DNA from: Woeseia sp034521225
Lineage (GTDB): Bacteria > Pseudomonadota > Gammaproteobacteria > Steroidobacterales > Woeseiaceae
NCBI GenBank assembly: GCA_034521225.1
Contig: JAXHMR010000025.1
Span: 128,426-192,425 of the forward strand
Length of the DNA: 64,000 nucleotides
Reading direction: 5' to 3'
Part shown: positions 16,373-25,750 of the stretch, one piece after another
Layout of the letters: each line of letters starts with the position of its first letter
Numbering within the stretch: position 1 is the first letter of the stretch
Notes under the pieces: model-generated
Databases searched by the model: none
What the model was told of the DNA's origin: nothing
The model's input: the letters and a program-made list of their open reading frames with translations, nothing else
Made by a program: the position numbers and the translations under genes

Positions 16373-17461
16373 ATGACTTCAGCCACGATCAAGAGCGCTT
16401 ACGCGAGCCGCCCGGGAGTGCGGCCGGATGCGGCGCAACAAGCTGTCGTTGACCAGCTCGCCGATTTGCAGCTACGGCTGTATGAAGCGCGGCGTCCCGC
16501 GCAGCGGCTCCGGCGCCTGCTCGCATTGCGGCCGCGCCCTGCCGCGGTCAGGGGCATCTACCTCTGGGGCGATGTGGGCCGCGGCAAGACATTTGTCATG
16601 GATCTTTTCTTCAACACGCTGGATATCCAGCACAAAAAACGGATTCATTTCCACCGCATGATGCGTGACGTTCATGAGCGCATGCGCAATTCGGGAGCGG
16701 TACAGGATCCGCTGGACGCCGTGGCCGCCTCGATTGCCGCGGAAAGCGCGGTAGTGGGCATCGATGAGTTCTATGTCAGCGATATCGGCGACGCCATGAT
16801 CCTGGGACGCCTGCTGGACGGTCTTTTCCGGCGCGGTGTCACGCTCATCGCAACCTCCAACATAAGGCCGGCCGACCTGTACGCTGACGGGCTGCAACGT
16901 GCACGTTTCCTCCCCGCCATTGAATTGCTCGAAGCAAACGTCGATGTTGTCGAACTCGCAGGTGATGTCGATTACCGGCTGCAGTTGATCCAGCACGCCG
17001 GCACGTACATTACGCCGGCGGGCGATGATGCGACCGGGCGGCTGCGGCAATTTATCGCCGAAGCCGCACCCGGAAGAGAAATCCGGCAGCGCCGGCTGGA
17101 CATCAACGGCCGCCCGGTCAATGCACGGTTTGCAGCCGACGGGATCGCGTGGTTCGACTTCGCCGAGCTATGTGATGGTCCCCGCAGCCAGGACGACTAC
17201 ATCGAGATTGCGCGCATATACCAGACGGTCATCGTGTCTGACGTGCCCCCCCTTGGCGCCGATAACGAAAACGCGGCACGACGCTTTATCGCACTGGTCG
17301 ACGAATTCTACGACCGGCGCGTCAAGCTGGTCGTGTCTGCCGCGGAGCCGCCGCAGCGCCTGTACCAGGGTAAAAGGGTCAGGACCGAATTTGCGCGCAC
17401 GGAGAGCCGGCTCGGCGAGATGCAATCAGCCGCCTACCTGCATTCGGCACACCGCGCCTGA
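16373..17461 (+). CDS. zapE: Cell division protein ZapE (AFG1-like ATPase)
   Basis: ZapE is a P-loop ATPase that acts on the Z-ring under low-oxygen or late-division conditions in E. coli and is related to mitochondrial AFG1. The 362-residue product from ATG 16373 has Walker A (WGDVGRGKT), Walker B (VGIDEFYVSD) and a sensor-1-like TSNIRP. The family C-terminus with the conserved EFYDRRVKLVVSAA is present. It is transcribed divergently from the ETF-QO gene, 78 bp away. The longer frame upstream to 16022 overlaps ETF-QO and is not used. Confidence 0.95.
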   Translation: MTSATIKSAYASRPGVRPDAAQQAVVDQLADLQLRLYEARRPAQRLRRLLALRPRPAAVRGIYLWGDVGRGKTFVMDLFFNTLDIQHKKRIHFHRMMRDVHERMRNSGAVQDPLDAVAASIAAESAVVGIDEFYVSDIGDAMILGRLLDGLFRRGVTLIATSNIRPADLYADGLQRARFLPAIELLEANVDVVELAGDVDYRLQLIQHAGTYITPAGDDATGRLRQFIAEAAPGREIRQRRLDINGRPVNARFAADGIAWFDFAELCDGPRSQDDYIEIARIYQTVIVSDVPPLGADNENAARRFIALVDEFYDRRVKLVVSAAEPPQRLYQGKRVRTEFARTESRLGEMQSAAYLHSAHRA

Positions 17462-17672
17462 AGCCTCAGCACCGCACCCGTACGGAGCGAAGCGCCACGC
17501 GCACTATCCTGATACAGAGTGCGCTGAGCGCAGCGAACTGGCGATGCCTCCCCGGCGTTGCTGCAGAATACACGGCATCGAGTGCAAAAACCTGTTTCTA
17601 ATCAGTATTTTGCCGGATCCTGGACGTGCGGCGCCAAGGCACGGCTCGGGCGCCGTGCAACAAACGTTTCGG

Positions 17673-17700
17673 TTGGAATTTCTTCGAACTCCAGTATTAT
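17673..17700 (+). promoter_or_regulatory. Sigma-70 type promoter upstream of marR-like gene
   Basis: TTGGAA (17673-17678), a 16-base spacer and TATTAT (17695-17700) lie 40 bases before the MarR start codon. The rest of 17462-17672 shows no gene. Confidence 0.55.
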
Positions 17701-17740
17701 TGATCATACACTTCCAGCTTTACCACCCAGAGAGTCCGCA

Positions 17741-18220
17741 ATGCACGCTGTCGAATCACGCGCCGAAAAAGAACTGATCCTTGAGGAATTCCTGCCTTAC
17801 CGCCTGTCAATACTGTCGCATTCGGTGAGCAACTCCATAGCAACGGTCTATGACCAGCGCTTCGGCCTTACGATTCCGGAATGGCGTGTCATCGTTATCC
17901 TCGGTCGCTTCCCCGGGCTGTCCGCCGTCGAGGTCGCCGAGCGGACACTGATGGACAAAGTCGCCGTCAGCCGCGCAGTAACCAAGCTGCTCAAGAACGG
18001 CCGCATCGAACGCGAATTCGCGGATGCCGACCGTCGCCGCTCGATCCTGAACCTGTCCGACAAGGGCAAGCAGGTACTCGACGAAATCGCGCCGCTCGCG
18101 CTGGATATGGAAAGTACGCTGCTCGAGGGCCTGAGCCAGGAAGAAGCCAAGGTTCTCGATTCCATCATCGACCGGCTGCTCGAAAAAGCCCGGCTGATCG
18201 GCAAACCTCACCAGAGCTAA
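17741..18220 (+). CDS. MarR-family transcriptional regulator
   Basis: A 159-residue winged-helix regulator. The helix-turn-helix is in LTIPEWRVIVILGRFPGLSAVEVAERTLMDKVAVSRAVTKLLKNG, and the wing in DRRRSILNLSDKGKQVLDE, both diagnostic of MarR. The start at 17741 (MHAVESRAEKE) fits the promoter and family length. It is convergent with kynA (stop codons 38 bp apart), so any control of kynA would be in trans rather than through a shared divergent operator. The ligand is unknown. Confidence 0.93.
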   Translation: MHAVESRAEKELILEEFLPYRLSILSHSVSNSIATVYDQRFGLTIPEWRVIVILGRFPGLSAVEVAERTLMDKVAVSRAVTKLLKNGRIEREFADADRRRSILNLSDKGKQVLDEIAPLALDMESTLLEGLSQEEAKVLDSIIDRLLEKARLIGKPHQS

Positions 18221-18258
18221 AAGGTGCCTGAACGGCGAGGAGTCTCCAGTCCAGTCAG

Positions 18259-19098
18259 CTACCGATCCGCGTACGCACGCGAAATCAGTTCGGGAAACAG
18301 TTCCACGTCAAGTACCCGTTTGAGAAACGACACCCCGGACGATCCGCCGGTGCCGGACTTGTGGCCAATGATGCGTTCAACGGTTTTCATGTGGTGAAAA
18401 CGCCAGAACTGGAAGTTGTTCCCAACGTCCATCAGCGCTTCGCACATCTCGTAGTGCCCCCAGTTCGCGCCCGGTGCGTCATAGATGCCCTTCAGCAGTT
18501 CGACGACGTCGGGGTCCTCATCGCGCGGTTTGCTGAAATCGCGTTCCAGCGCCGCGCGGGGCACCGGCAGGCCGGCGCGGGCGAGGTGCGCAAGGAATTC
18601 GTCAAACAGGGCCGGTGATGCCAGCGCCTGTTTCAGGCGCTCATGCCACTCCGGCTGTTGCGCATACACGCGCATCACATCCTTGCTCTTGTTGCCCAGC
18701 AGGAATTCAAGCAGCCGGTACTGCGGAGACTGAAAGCCCGAAGCACGTCCGAACACACCCCGGAACTGTGCGTATTCGCTCGGCGTCAGCGTATCGAGCA
18801 CCATCCACTGGTTATACATCTGGTTCTGGATGTGCTTGACGCGTGCCAGCTGCTTGACCGCCGGCTGCAGCTTGTCGGCGCGCAGATTGTCCATGGCCGC
18901 TGCAATCTCGTGAACGACGAGCTTGATCCACAGCTCCGCGACCTGGTGCTGGATAATGAACAGCATCTCGTCATGATGCGGGGGATCGCTGAGCGGTGCC
19001 TGCGCGTCCAGCAACTTGTCGAGCTGCAGGTATGCCGTGTAGTCGCTGTCGCGCTCCACATTCGTATGAATGGACGGTTCCAGCTTGCGCTGTTTCAT
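18259..19098 (-). CDS. kynA: Tryptophan 2,3-dioxygenase
   Basis: KynA is the haem enzyme that opens the indole ring of tryptophan to give N-formylkynurenine. The 279-residue product has the family landmarks YLQLDKLLDAQ, HHDEMLFIIQHQVAELW (active-site region), FWRFHHMKTVERIIG with the haem-binding His, and GTGGSSGVSFL at the C-terminus. A strong AAGGAG ribosome site precedes the ATG and a TACAAT hexamer lies further upstream. KynB and KynU are not adjacent. Confidence 0.96.
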   Translation of the reverse strand: MKQRKLEPSIHTNVERDSDYTAYLQLDKLLDAQAPLSDPPHHDEMLFIIQHQVAELWIKLVVHEIAAAMDNLRADKLQPAVKQLARVKHIQNQMYNQWMVLDTLTPSEYAQFRGVFGRASGFQSPQYRLLEFLLGNKSKDVMRVYAQQPEWHERLKQALASPALFDEFLAHLARAGLPVPRAALERDFSKPRDEDPDVVELLKGIYDAPGANWGHYEMCEALMDVGNNFQFWRFHHMKTVERIIGHKSGTGGSSGVSFLKRVLDVELFPELISRAYADR

Positions 19099-19159
19099 CG
19101 TCGGATCTCCTTGACACGTGCGGCATTGTAGGCAGTTTCAAAGGAAAACTCATGCTCAC

Positions 19160-19335
19160 CCGCGATGACGGGGGTGCACCGTCGTCGCGAGCCCGAAGGG
19201 CGTGGCGATCTCATTCCGCCTGGCAGAGGCAGTGTCGGTGCGAGATCGCCACGTCGCTGCGCTCCTCGCGACGACAGGGTGGTGCGAGATCGCCACGTCG
19301 CTGCGCTCCTCGCGATGACGATGGCGAGCTCGTTG
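19160..19335. repeat. Family B dispersed repeats, cluster 2
   Basis: The segment GTGCGAGATCGCCACGTCGC followed by TGCGCTCCTCGCGA occurs twice in tandem, next to a GAGCCCGAAGGGCGTGGCGA unit. It occupies most of the gap between the divergent kynA and glutamate dehydrogenase genes; the remaining 120 bp before 19455 must hold the dehydrogenase promoter. Confidence 0.88.
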
Positions 19336-19454
19336 GGCGTCGCTACCACCCGACGCCATCACCGAATGTCTGGAATCCCGCCCGCATTCCGGTATAGAGT
19401 CTCAGCCGGAAGCCCGAACGGGATCGCAAAACCCACTGGCCGGAGTGCCTGAAC

Positions 19455-22400
19455 GTGTCAAAACAGCCGCAACGTCGCGCCAGCGACCTGACGGACCGCC
19501 TGCTCGATCAGATCGTTGCGTCCAAACCGCGATCGAAATCCCTGAAAGACCGCAAACAGATCGACGACTTCCTGCGCGAGTACTTCGGCAATGTGCCGGT
19601 CGAGGATCTGCAGGACCGAACGCCGTCCATCATGGGGCAGGCGGCAGCATCGCACCTGGACTTTGCCCAGGTCAGGAAGAAGGGCCAGGCACTCCTCAGG
19701 ATCCTGAATCCATCGGCCAGCAAGCACGGCTACGATTCCGCGTTCACGATCGTCGAAATGGTCAATGACAATATGCCGTTCCTCGTGGACTCGGTGTCGG
19801 CAGCCATAGCGCGCCAGGACCTCGTCATACACATGACCATACACCCGGTGTTGCGGGTGAAGCGGGACAAGGACGGCAAACTCGAATACATAGCGGACCC
19901 GCGTTCGGAAGACGGCACGGCAGAATCCTTCGTGCGTTTTACGGTGGATCGCGAAGCAGACCCGCAGCAGCTCAAGTTGCTGGAGCATGAAATCCAGCGC
20001 GTGCTGGCCGATGTCCGGGTTGCCGTGCGCGACTGGCGCAAGATGCGGCAGAAAATGACCGAGGCCGTGGAATCGCTGGAGAACGGACCGGCGGGTGCCG
20101 ATGACGCGGTACGGGAGGAAAGCCGGAAACTGCTGCAATGGATGGCAGACGACCGGTTCACTTACCTGGGCTACCGGGAGTATGCGCTGCAGACGCGCAA
20201 TAAAAAGGAATACCTGAAGCCGGTCACGGGTACAGGCCTCGGCCTGCTGGCTAGCGAAGAGCGCGGCGGCCGGACCGTGGAACTGACAGCGGCGATGCGC
20301 CGGCATGCGCGTTCGAAAAACTGGCTCATCATCACGAAAGCCAACTCGCGCTCTACCGTACATCGCAGCAGCTATCTTGACTATGTCGGTGTCAAGAAGT
20401 TTGACAAGAAGGGCAACGCCATCGGGGAACTGCGGTTCATCGGGCTGTTTACGTCGGTGGCGTACAGTGAGAACCCGCGCAATATCCCGTTACTGCGACT
20501 GAAGGTGCAGCGTGTTATCGAGCGCACGCATCTCGATCCGTCCGGCCATCGGGGCAAGTCGCTGCTGCACATACTCGATTCATTCCCGCGCGATGAACTG
20601 TTCCAGAGTTCTGTGCACGATCTCGTGCGGACGACGACCGGCATCCTCAATCTGCAGGACCGTCACCGCGTCAAGTTCTTCCTGCGGCGCGACACGTTCC
20701 GGCGCTTTTTTTCCTGCATCGTCTACGTACCAAAGGAAAAATATACAACGTCCATCCGCCAGCGCATCGAGGAAATACTCCTGGACGCGTTTGACGGCAT
20801 ATCGGTCGACTCGAGTGTGCAGATTTCAGATTCTCCGCTGGCTCGCGTGCACCTGATTGTTCGTACCAACGTGGGTGCCAGGCCGCGCATCAGCATGCGC
20901 CGCATTGAACAGCGGATCGCGGCCGCTGTCGTTACGTGGCGCGACAAGTTACGGCGTGAGCTGATGGACCGCTTCGGCCATGAGGAAGCGCCTATCCTGT
21001 ACCGGGAATTCGGCGAGGGTTTTCCGGCTGCGTATGAAGCGGACACCGAACCCGCCGCGGCCTGCCTGGACGTCAAGCGCGTCGACGGCCTGCTGAAAGG
21101 CGAGCACAACAATTACCTCCTGCTGTACCGGCCGAAGAACGCCGTTGGCGATGCATTGAATTTCCGCACTTTCCAGAAAGACCATCCGTTGCTGCTGTCC
21201 AATGTCCTGCCGATTCTCGAAGACATGGGAACCGAGGTGCACAGCGAGAGGCCCTACAAGGTACAGCTCAGGAACGGCGAGGTATTCTGGATCCAGGATT
21301 TCGCGCTCAATTACCCGGACATCGACGAGCTGGACCTCGACAGCGCGGCCGAGCGTTTCCAGAACGGATTTCATCGCATCCTGTCGGGCGACGCGGAGAA
21401 TGACGGCTTCAACAAACTGATTCTTGCGGCCGGCCTGACGTGGCGGGAAACGGCGCTGATCCGTACCTATGCGAAATTCCTGCAACAGCTCGGGCTGCCT
21501 TTCAGCCAGAATTACATGGAAGACGTGCTGGCGGCCTACCCCGGCGTTGCCGGCACACTGGTTGAGCAATTCCAGCTGCAGTTCAATCCGAAACTCGCCG
21601 AGAAGAAACGTAAGGCGGCGCTTGAAACTTGCGTCAGCAGTATTCAGCGCGCCATCGCACGTGCACGCAATCTCGATGAGGATCGAATACTTACGGCTTT
21701 CTTCAGTGCCGTGAGCGCGTCGCTGCGTACCAACTACTACCAGCGGACCGCAAACGGCAGACTGAAACCGTGCCTGTCGATCAAGTTCGATCCCGGCCAG
21801 CTGCGTGAGGCGCCGCTGCCAAAGCCGCGTTACGAGATATTCGTCTATTCGCCGCGCGTCGAGGGCGTGCACCTGAGGGGCGGCGATGTAGCGCGCGGCG
21901 GCCTTCGCTGGTCGGACCGCCGTGAGGACTTTCGCACCGAGGTACTCGGCCTGATGAAAGCCCAGATCGTCAAGAATACGGTCATCGTGCCGACCGGCGC
22001 CAAAGGCGGCTTCGTGCCGAAACAGCTTCCGCAGGGTGATCGCGACACCGTTATGAAGGAGGTCATCGCCTGCTACCAGACGTTCATTCGCGGCTTGCTG
22101 GACATCACCGACAATGTCGTCGACGGCAAGGTTGTTGTGCCTCCCAATGTCGTGCGGCGCGACGGTGATGATCCCTACCTCGTGGTCGCCGCCGACAAGG
22201 GCACCGCCACATTCTCGGATATTGCCAACCAGATATCGGCGGAATACGGTTTCTGGCTCGACGACGCCTTCGCCTCGGGCGGCTCGGCCGGTTATGACCA
22301 CAAGAAGATGGGCATCACCGCACGCGGTGCATGGGAGGCCGTCAAGCGGCACTTCCGCGAACAAGGGCTTAACGTCCAGACGGATCCCTTCACCGTAGCC

Positions 22401-24284
22401 GGCATCGGCGACATGGCCGGCGATGTATTTGGCAACGGCATGCTGCTGTCGGACAAGATCAAGCTCGTGGCGGCGTTCAACCATGAGCACATCTTTATTG
22501 ACCCGGAACCGGACATGGACGCCAGTTTCAAGGAACGCGAACGCCTGTTCCGGCTGCCGCGCTCGAGCTGGCAGGATTACGATGACAAGCTGATATCGAA
22601 AGGCGGCGGCGTGTTCTCGCGCCAGGCCAAGCAGATCCGGCTGTCACCGGAAGCGCGGCAGTTGCTGGACACCCGGCAGACAACGATGCAGCCGCTTGAG
22701 ATGATTTGTGCCATCCTGAAAATGAAGGTAGACCTGCTGTGGAACGGCGGTATCGGCACTTACGTCAAGGCCGGTTCGGAAAGCAATGCCGACGTCGGTG
22801 ACCGCAGCAATGATGCTGTCCGCGTAAACGCGAGCCAGTTGCGCTGCAAGGTCATTGGCGAAGGGGGCAACCTCGGCCTGACCCAGCTAGGGCGCATTGA
22901 ATTCAGCCTGAACGGCGGGCGCGTCAATACCGACTTCATCGACAACTCGGCTGGCGTAGACAGTTCCGACCGCGAGGTCAACATCAAGATACTGCTGCGC
23001 GCGGCGGAGCAGGAAAAAGGCCTGACACGCCCGAATCGCAACAAATTGCTTGCCAAAATGACGGACGAGGTAGCGCGTTTCGTGCTGCGCAGCAATTATC
23101 TGCAAACACAGGCTATAAGCATGATGGAGGCCCGTGCGCGCGAACGACTTGATGAAACGGCGCGGCTGATCATCAACCTTGAAAAGACCGGGTTGCTGGA
23201 CCGTGATCTCGAATTCCTGCCCGACGAGATGGAAATCGAGGAACGCCGGCAGCGCAAACAGGGCATGACGCGCCCGGAAATTGCCGTCGTACTGAGCTAT
23301 GCAAAAATTGACCTGTACAACGGGCTCATCAGTTCCGACCAGACTTTCGAGGATTTCCTCACCACCGACCCGCAGCGCTACTTTCCGCCGGTGCTGCGTC
23401 GCCGCTACAAGGACCTTATCCCGGGGCACCGGCTGAGCCGCGAAATCCTGGCCACGCTGATCGCGAACAATATCGTCAACCGCATGGGTCCGGTCTTCGT
23501 CAAGCGCATACAACAGGACACCGGCGCCAATACCGTGACCATTGCGCGCGCATACGTTATCGCCCGCGAACTCTGCCGCGCTTCCGCAATCTGGCGCATG
23601 ATCGAGGCGCTTGATAACGAAGTTCCGGCCACTATCCAGCAGACGATCCTGTTCGAAGTCAGCCGTACACTGCGCCATGCGTGCTACTGGCTGATCGAAC
23701 GCTACGGCGACAATCTTGAAATCGTTGCAACAGTCGACCGCCTCAAGGTTCCGGTGCACACGATCTACAACCGTGCCAGCAGCATTGTTGTCGGCATGGG
23801 CAAGCAACGGCAGAAAACCGCGACCGCCGACCTGGCCGCGCTCGAGGTGCCGGAAAAGCTGGCGCGCATGCTGGCGTCGTTGCTCCTGACACGCGGCGGA
23901 CTGGATATTGCCGACCTGTCGACGGAATTTGGCACGGACCTGATGGATACGGCCCGCATGTATGCGTCACTGAGCGAGCGGCTGGGCATTGTCTGGCTGC
24001 ACCGCAATGTCGAGAACCTGTCCGTTGAAGGCCGCTGGCAGGCGCTTGCGCGCGGCAACCTGAGGGACGACTTCTACCGCATACGCCGTGAACTCGCGAC
24101 GCAGCTCCTGACGAAGAGCGGCAAACAAAGCGCGCAGCAGATGTTCGACAACTGGCTTGCCGAGCACGCGAGCGGAGTCCAAAAATTCGAATCTATCCTG
24201 TCGGACATGAGGCTGCGTGACGAGATCGACTTTGCAACGCTGTCCGTTGCCCAGCAGGAACTGAGAAAACTTATTTCGGAATAG
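19455..24284 (+). CDS. NAD-specific glutamate dehydrogenase, large (about 180 kDa) type
   Basis: The enzyme deaminates glutamate to 2-oxoglutarate with NAD. At 1609 residues it is the normal size of the giant bacterial GDH class. Start is GTG 19455 (MSKQPQRRASDL) with GGAG nine bases upstream. An N-terminal ACT-like regulatory region includes MVNDNMPFLVDSVSAAIAR. The catalytic core at about 800-1200 includes RGGLRWSDRREDFRTEV, KNTVIVPTGAKGGF and the Rossmann part with VGIGDMAGDVFGNGMLLS-like spacing. The helical C-terminal domain includes MTRPEIAVVLSYAK. The reading frame is intact over 4.8 kb, which sets a reference for local sequence quality. It likely serves amino-acid catabolism and is followed 16 bp later by gpmA. 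Confidence 0.96.
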   Translation: MSKQPQRRASDLTDRLLDQIVASKPRSKSLKDRKQIDDFLREYFGNVPVEDLQDRTPSIMGQAAASHLDFAQVRKKGQALLRILNPSASKHGYDSAFTIVEMVNDNMPFLVDSVSAAIARQDLVIHMTIHPVLRVKRDKDGKLEYIADPRSEDGTAESFVRFTVDREADPQQLKLLEHEIQRVLADVRVAVRDWRKMRQKMTEAVESLENGPAGADDAVREESRKLLQWMADDRFTYLGYREYALQTRNKKEYLKPVTGTGLGLLASEERGGRTVELTAAMRRHARSKNWLIITKANSRSTVHRSSYLDYVGVKKFDKKGNAIGELRFIGLFTSVAYSENPRNIPLLRLKVQRVIERTHLDPSGHRGKSLLHILDSFPRDELFQSSVHDLVRTTTGILNLQDRHRVKFFLRRDTFRRFFSCIVYVPKEKYTTSIRQRIEEILLDAFDGISVDSSVQISDSPLARVHLIVRTNVGARPRISMRRIEQRIAAAVVTWRDKLRRELMDRFGHEEAPILYREFGEGFPAAYEADTEPAAACLDVKRVDGLLKGEHNNYLLLYRPKNAVGDALNFRTFQKDHPLLLSNVLPILEDMGTEVHSERPYKVQLRNGEVFWIQDFALNYPDIDELDLDSAAERFQNGFHRILSGDAENDGFNKLILAAGLTWRETALIRTYAKFLQQLGLPFSQNYMEDVLAAYPGVAGTLVEQFQLQFNPKLAEKKRKAALETCVSSIQRAIARARNLDEDRILTAFFSAVSASLRTNYYQRTANGRLKPCLSIKFDPGQLREAPLPKPRYEIFVYSPRVEGVHLRGGDVARGGLRWSDRREDFRTEVLGLMKAQIVKNTVIVPTGAKGGFVPKQLPQGDRDTVMKEVIACYQTFIRGLLDITDNVVDGKVVVPPNVVRRDGDDPYLVVAADKGTATFSDIANQISAEYGFWLDDAFASGGSAGYDHKKMGITARGAWEAVKRHFREQGLNVQTDPFTVAGIGDMAGDVFGNGMLLSDKIKLVAAFNHEHIFIDPEPDMDASFKERERLFRLPRSSWQDYDDKLISKGGGVFSRQAKQIRLSPEARQLLDTRQTTMQPLEMICAILKMKVDLLWNGGIGTYVKAGSESNADVGDRSNDAVRVNASQLRCKVIGEGGNLGLTQLGRIEFSLNGGRVNTDFIDNSAGVDSSDREVNIKILLRAAEQEKGLTRPNRNKLLAKMTDEVARFVLRSNYLQTQAISMMEARARERLDETARLIINLEKTGLLDRDLEFLPDEMEIEERRQRKQGMTRPEIAVVLSYAKIDLYNGLISSDQTFEDFLTTDPQRYFPPVLRRRYKDLIPGHRLSREILATLIANNIVNRMGPVFVKRIQQDTGANTVTIARAYVIARELCRASAIWRMIEALDNEVPATIQQTILFEVSRTLRHACYWLIERYGDNLEIVATVDRLKVPVHTIYNRASSIVVGMGKQRQKTATADLAALEVPEKLARMLASLLLTRGGLDIADLSTEFGTDLMDTARMYASLSERLGIVWLHRNVENLSVEGRWQALARGNLRDDFYRIRRELATQLLTKSGKQSAQQMFDNWLAEHASGVQKFESILSDMRLRDEIDFATLSVAQQELRKLISE

Positions 24285-24300
24285 CACGGAGCGATGGCGC

Positions 24301-25044
24301 ATGCCAGGGAAATTGATACTCTGCCGGCACGGACAGAGCGACTGGAACCTGAAAAACCTGTTCACGGGCTGGACGGATGTGGACCTGACCGACAAGGGGC
24401 GCGATGAAGCGCAAACTGCCGGCGTCGCGGTCAGGGAACTCGACTTCACTGTTGATATCGCCTACACGTCGGTCCTGAAACGGGCCATACGCACGCTGTG
24501 GCTGATGCTCGACGAGATGGACCGCATGTGGATACCGGTCATCCGCGACTGGCGCCTCAACGAACGCCACTACGGGGCGCTGCAGGGCCTCAACAAGGCG
24601 GAAACGGCCGCGAAATACGGCGATGAGCAGGTGCACATCTGGCGTCGCAGTTATGCCGAACCACCGCCCGGACTTGAGCGCGGCGACGAGCGTCATCCGT
24701 CGCACGATCCCCGCTACGCGGGCATTACCGGCCTGCCGGCCTCGGAATCCCTGAAAACCACCCTCGACCGGGTTGAGCCCTGCTGGCGCGAACACATTGC
24801 TACGGATTTGCTGGCAGGCAAGAACGTCCTCATTGCCGCGCACGGCAACAGCCTGCGAGCTCTCGTCAAGATGCTTGATAATGTATCCGAGGACGAAATC
24901 ACAGGATTCAATATCCCGACCGGTATTCCGATGCTCTATGAGCTAAACGATAACCTCGAGCCACTGTCACGCCGCTTCCTTGGTGACCCTGACACCGTGG
25001 CCGCCGCGGCGGCAGCCGTTGCGAACCAGGCCAGCGGTGGATGA
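24301..25044 (+). CDS. gpmA: 2,3-bisphosphoglycerate-dependent phosphoglycerate mutase
   Basis: GpmA interconverts 3- and 2-phosphoglycerate in glycolysis and gluconeogenesis. The 247-residue product has the RHG motif LCRHGQSDWN with the phosphorylated His, FTGWTDVDLT, ERHYGALQGLNK with the active-site Glu/Arg/Tyr, and AAHGNSLRALVK with the second His. Length is normal. Its stop overlaps the start of the next gene by four bases (ATGA, 25041-25044), so the two are translationally coupled. Confidence 0.96.
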   Translation: MPGKLILCRHGQSDWNLKNLFTGWTDVDLTDKGRDEAQTAGVAVRELDFTVDIAYTSVLKRAIRTLWLMLDEMDRMWIPVIRDWRLNERHYGALQGLNKAETAAKYGDEQVHIWRRSYAEPPPGLERGDERHPSHDPRYAGITGLPASESLKTTLDRVEPCWREHIATDLLAGKNVLIAAHGNSLRALVKMLDNVSEDEITGFNIPTGIPMLYELNDNLEPLSRRFLGDPDTVAAAAAAVANQASGG

Positions 25045-25571
25045 GGCTAAGGCTCGGCGACATACAGCCGGCCCTTGAGGGCGGTGATCACTTCATTGCC
25101 GACAGTGCGCGAGTCATCGGTAAAGTCCGGCTGCAGCCGGGGGCCAGTGTCTGGTTCGGTGCGGTGCTGCGCGGCGACAACGAATTGATCGACATCGGGC
25201 GCGACAGCAATATCCAGGATGGTTCGATACTTCACACGGATCCCGGTGTCCCGCTGACGGTCGGTGCGCGCGTGACCATCGGGCATCGCGTCGTCCTGCA
25301 CGGCTGCACGATCGGCGACGGCAGTCTCATCGGCATCGGCAGTACGATACTCAATCGCGCGCGTATCGGGCGCCATTGCCTCGTCGGTGCCCACTCGCTG
25401 GTAACCGAGGGCAAGGAATTTCCGGACGGCATGCTGATCCTCGGCTCGCCGGCGAAAGCCGTTCGTGAGCTGACCGCGGAGGAACGGGCAATGCTCGACG
25501 CATCGGCTGAAATCTATGTACAGAACAGCCAGCGGTTTCTCCGCGACCTTGCGGTGATCGACAAAACCTGA
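25041..25571 (+). CDS. Gamma-carbonic-anhydrase-like hexapeptide-repeat protein
   Basis: A 176-residue left-handed beta-helix protein. Repeats of the hexapeptide type are clear (SVWFGAVLRGD, IDIGRDSNIQDGSILH, VTIGHRVVLHGCTIGDGSLIGIGS, ARIGRHCLVGAHSLVTEG). Three histidines (in ILH, IGHRV and LHG) sit where the metal ligands of the YrdA/CaiE/PaaY gamma-CA group lie. Family members bind zinc, and some are weak carbonic anhydrases; activity here is not certain. It overlaps gpmA by four bases. Confidence 0.9.
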   Translation: MRLRLGDIQPALEGGDHFIADSARVIGKVRLQPGASVWFGAVLRGDNELIDIGRDSNIQDGSILHTDPGVPLTVGARVTIGHRVVLHGCTIGDGSLIGIGSTILNRARIGRHCLVGAHSLVTEGKEFPDGMLILGSPAKAVRELTAEERAMLDASAEIYVQNSQRFLRDLAVIDKT

Positions 25572-25589
25572 CCGAACCCGCTTCCGCCG

Positions 25590-25750
25590 CAGGGGAGCCT
25601 TTGAAGGAACGGCTCCCTCGATCCGCATTTCCATCAAAGGGGTCCGCGGTCCCCGGGGGGGCTTTGGGGGAACTCTGGCCGATCGGGCGATCGGCTTCTG
25701 AGGGCTGGCCGGACACGGACGTCCGGCCATGAATAATCCGGCCGGGGTGC
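25590..25750. repeat. Decayed family A and D-like repeat remnants under the tesB 3' end
   Basis: CATGAATAATCCGG at 25729-25742 is a family A terminus, next to a short GTCCGGCC-based hairpin. To its left, CCGCAGGGGAGCCTTTGA with CCTTTGATGG-like partners, and GGGGGGCTTTGGGGGAA, resemble family D arms. The copy is incomplete. Confidence 0.65.

Noticed and set aside
20949..22490. A 513-codon open frame antisense to the glutamate dehydrogenase gene
   Set aside because: High-GC coding DNA often leaves the opposite strand open; the plus-strand frame is a well-conserved enzyme and the antisense product has no recognisable motif.
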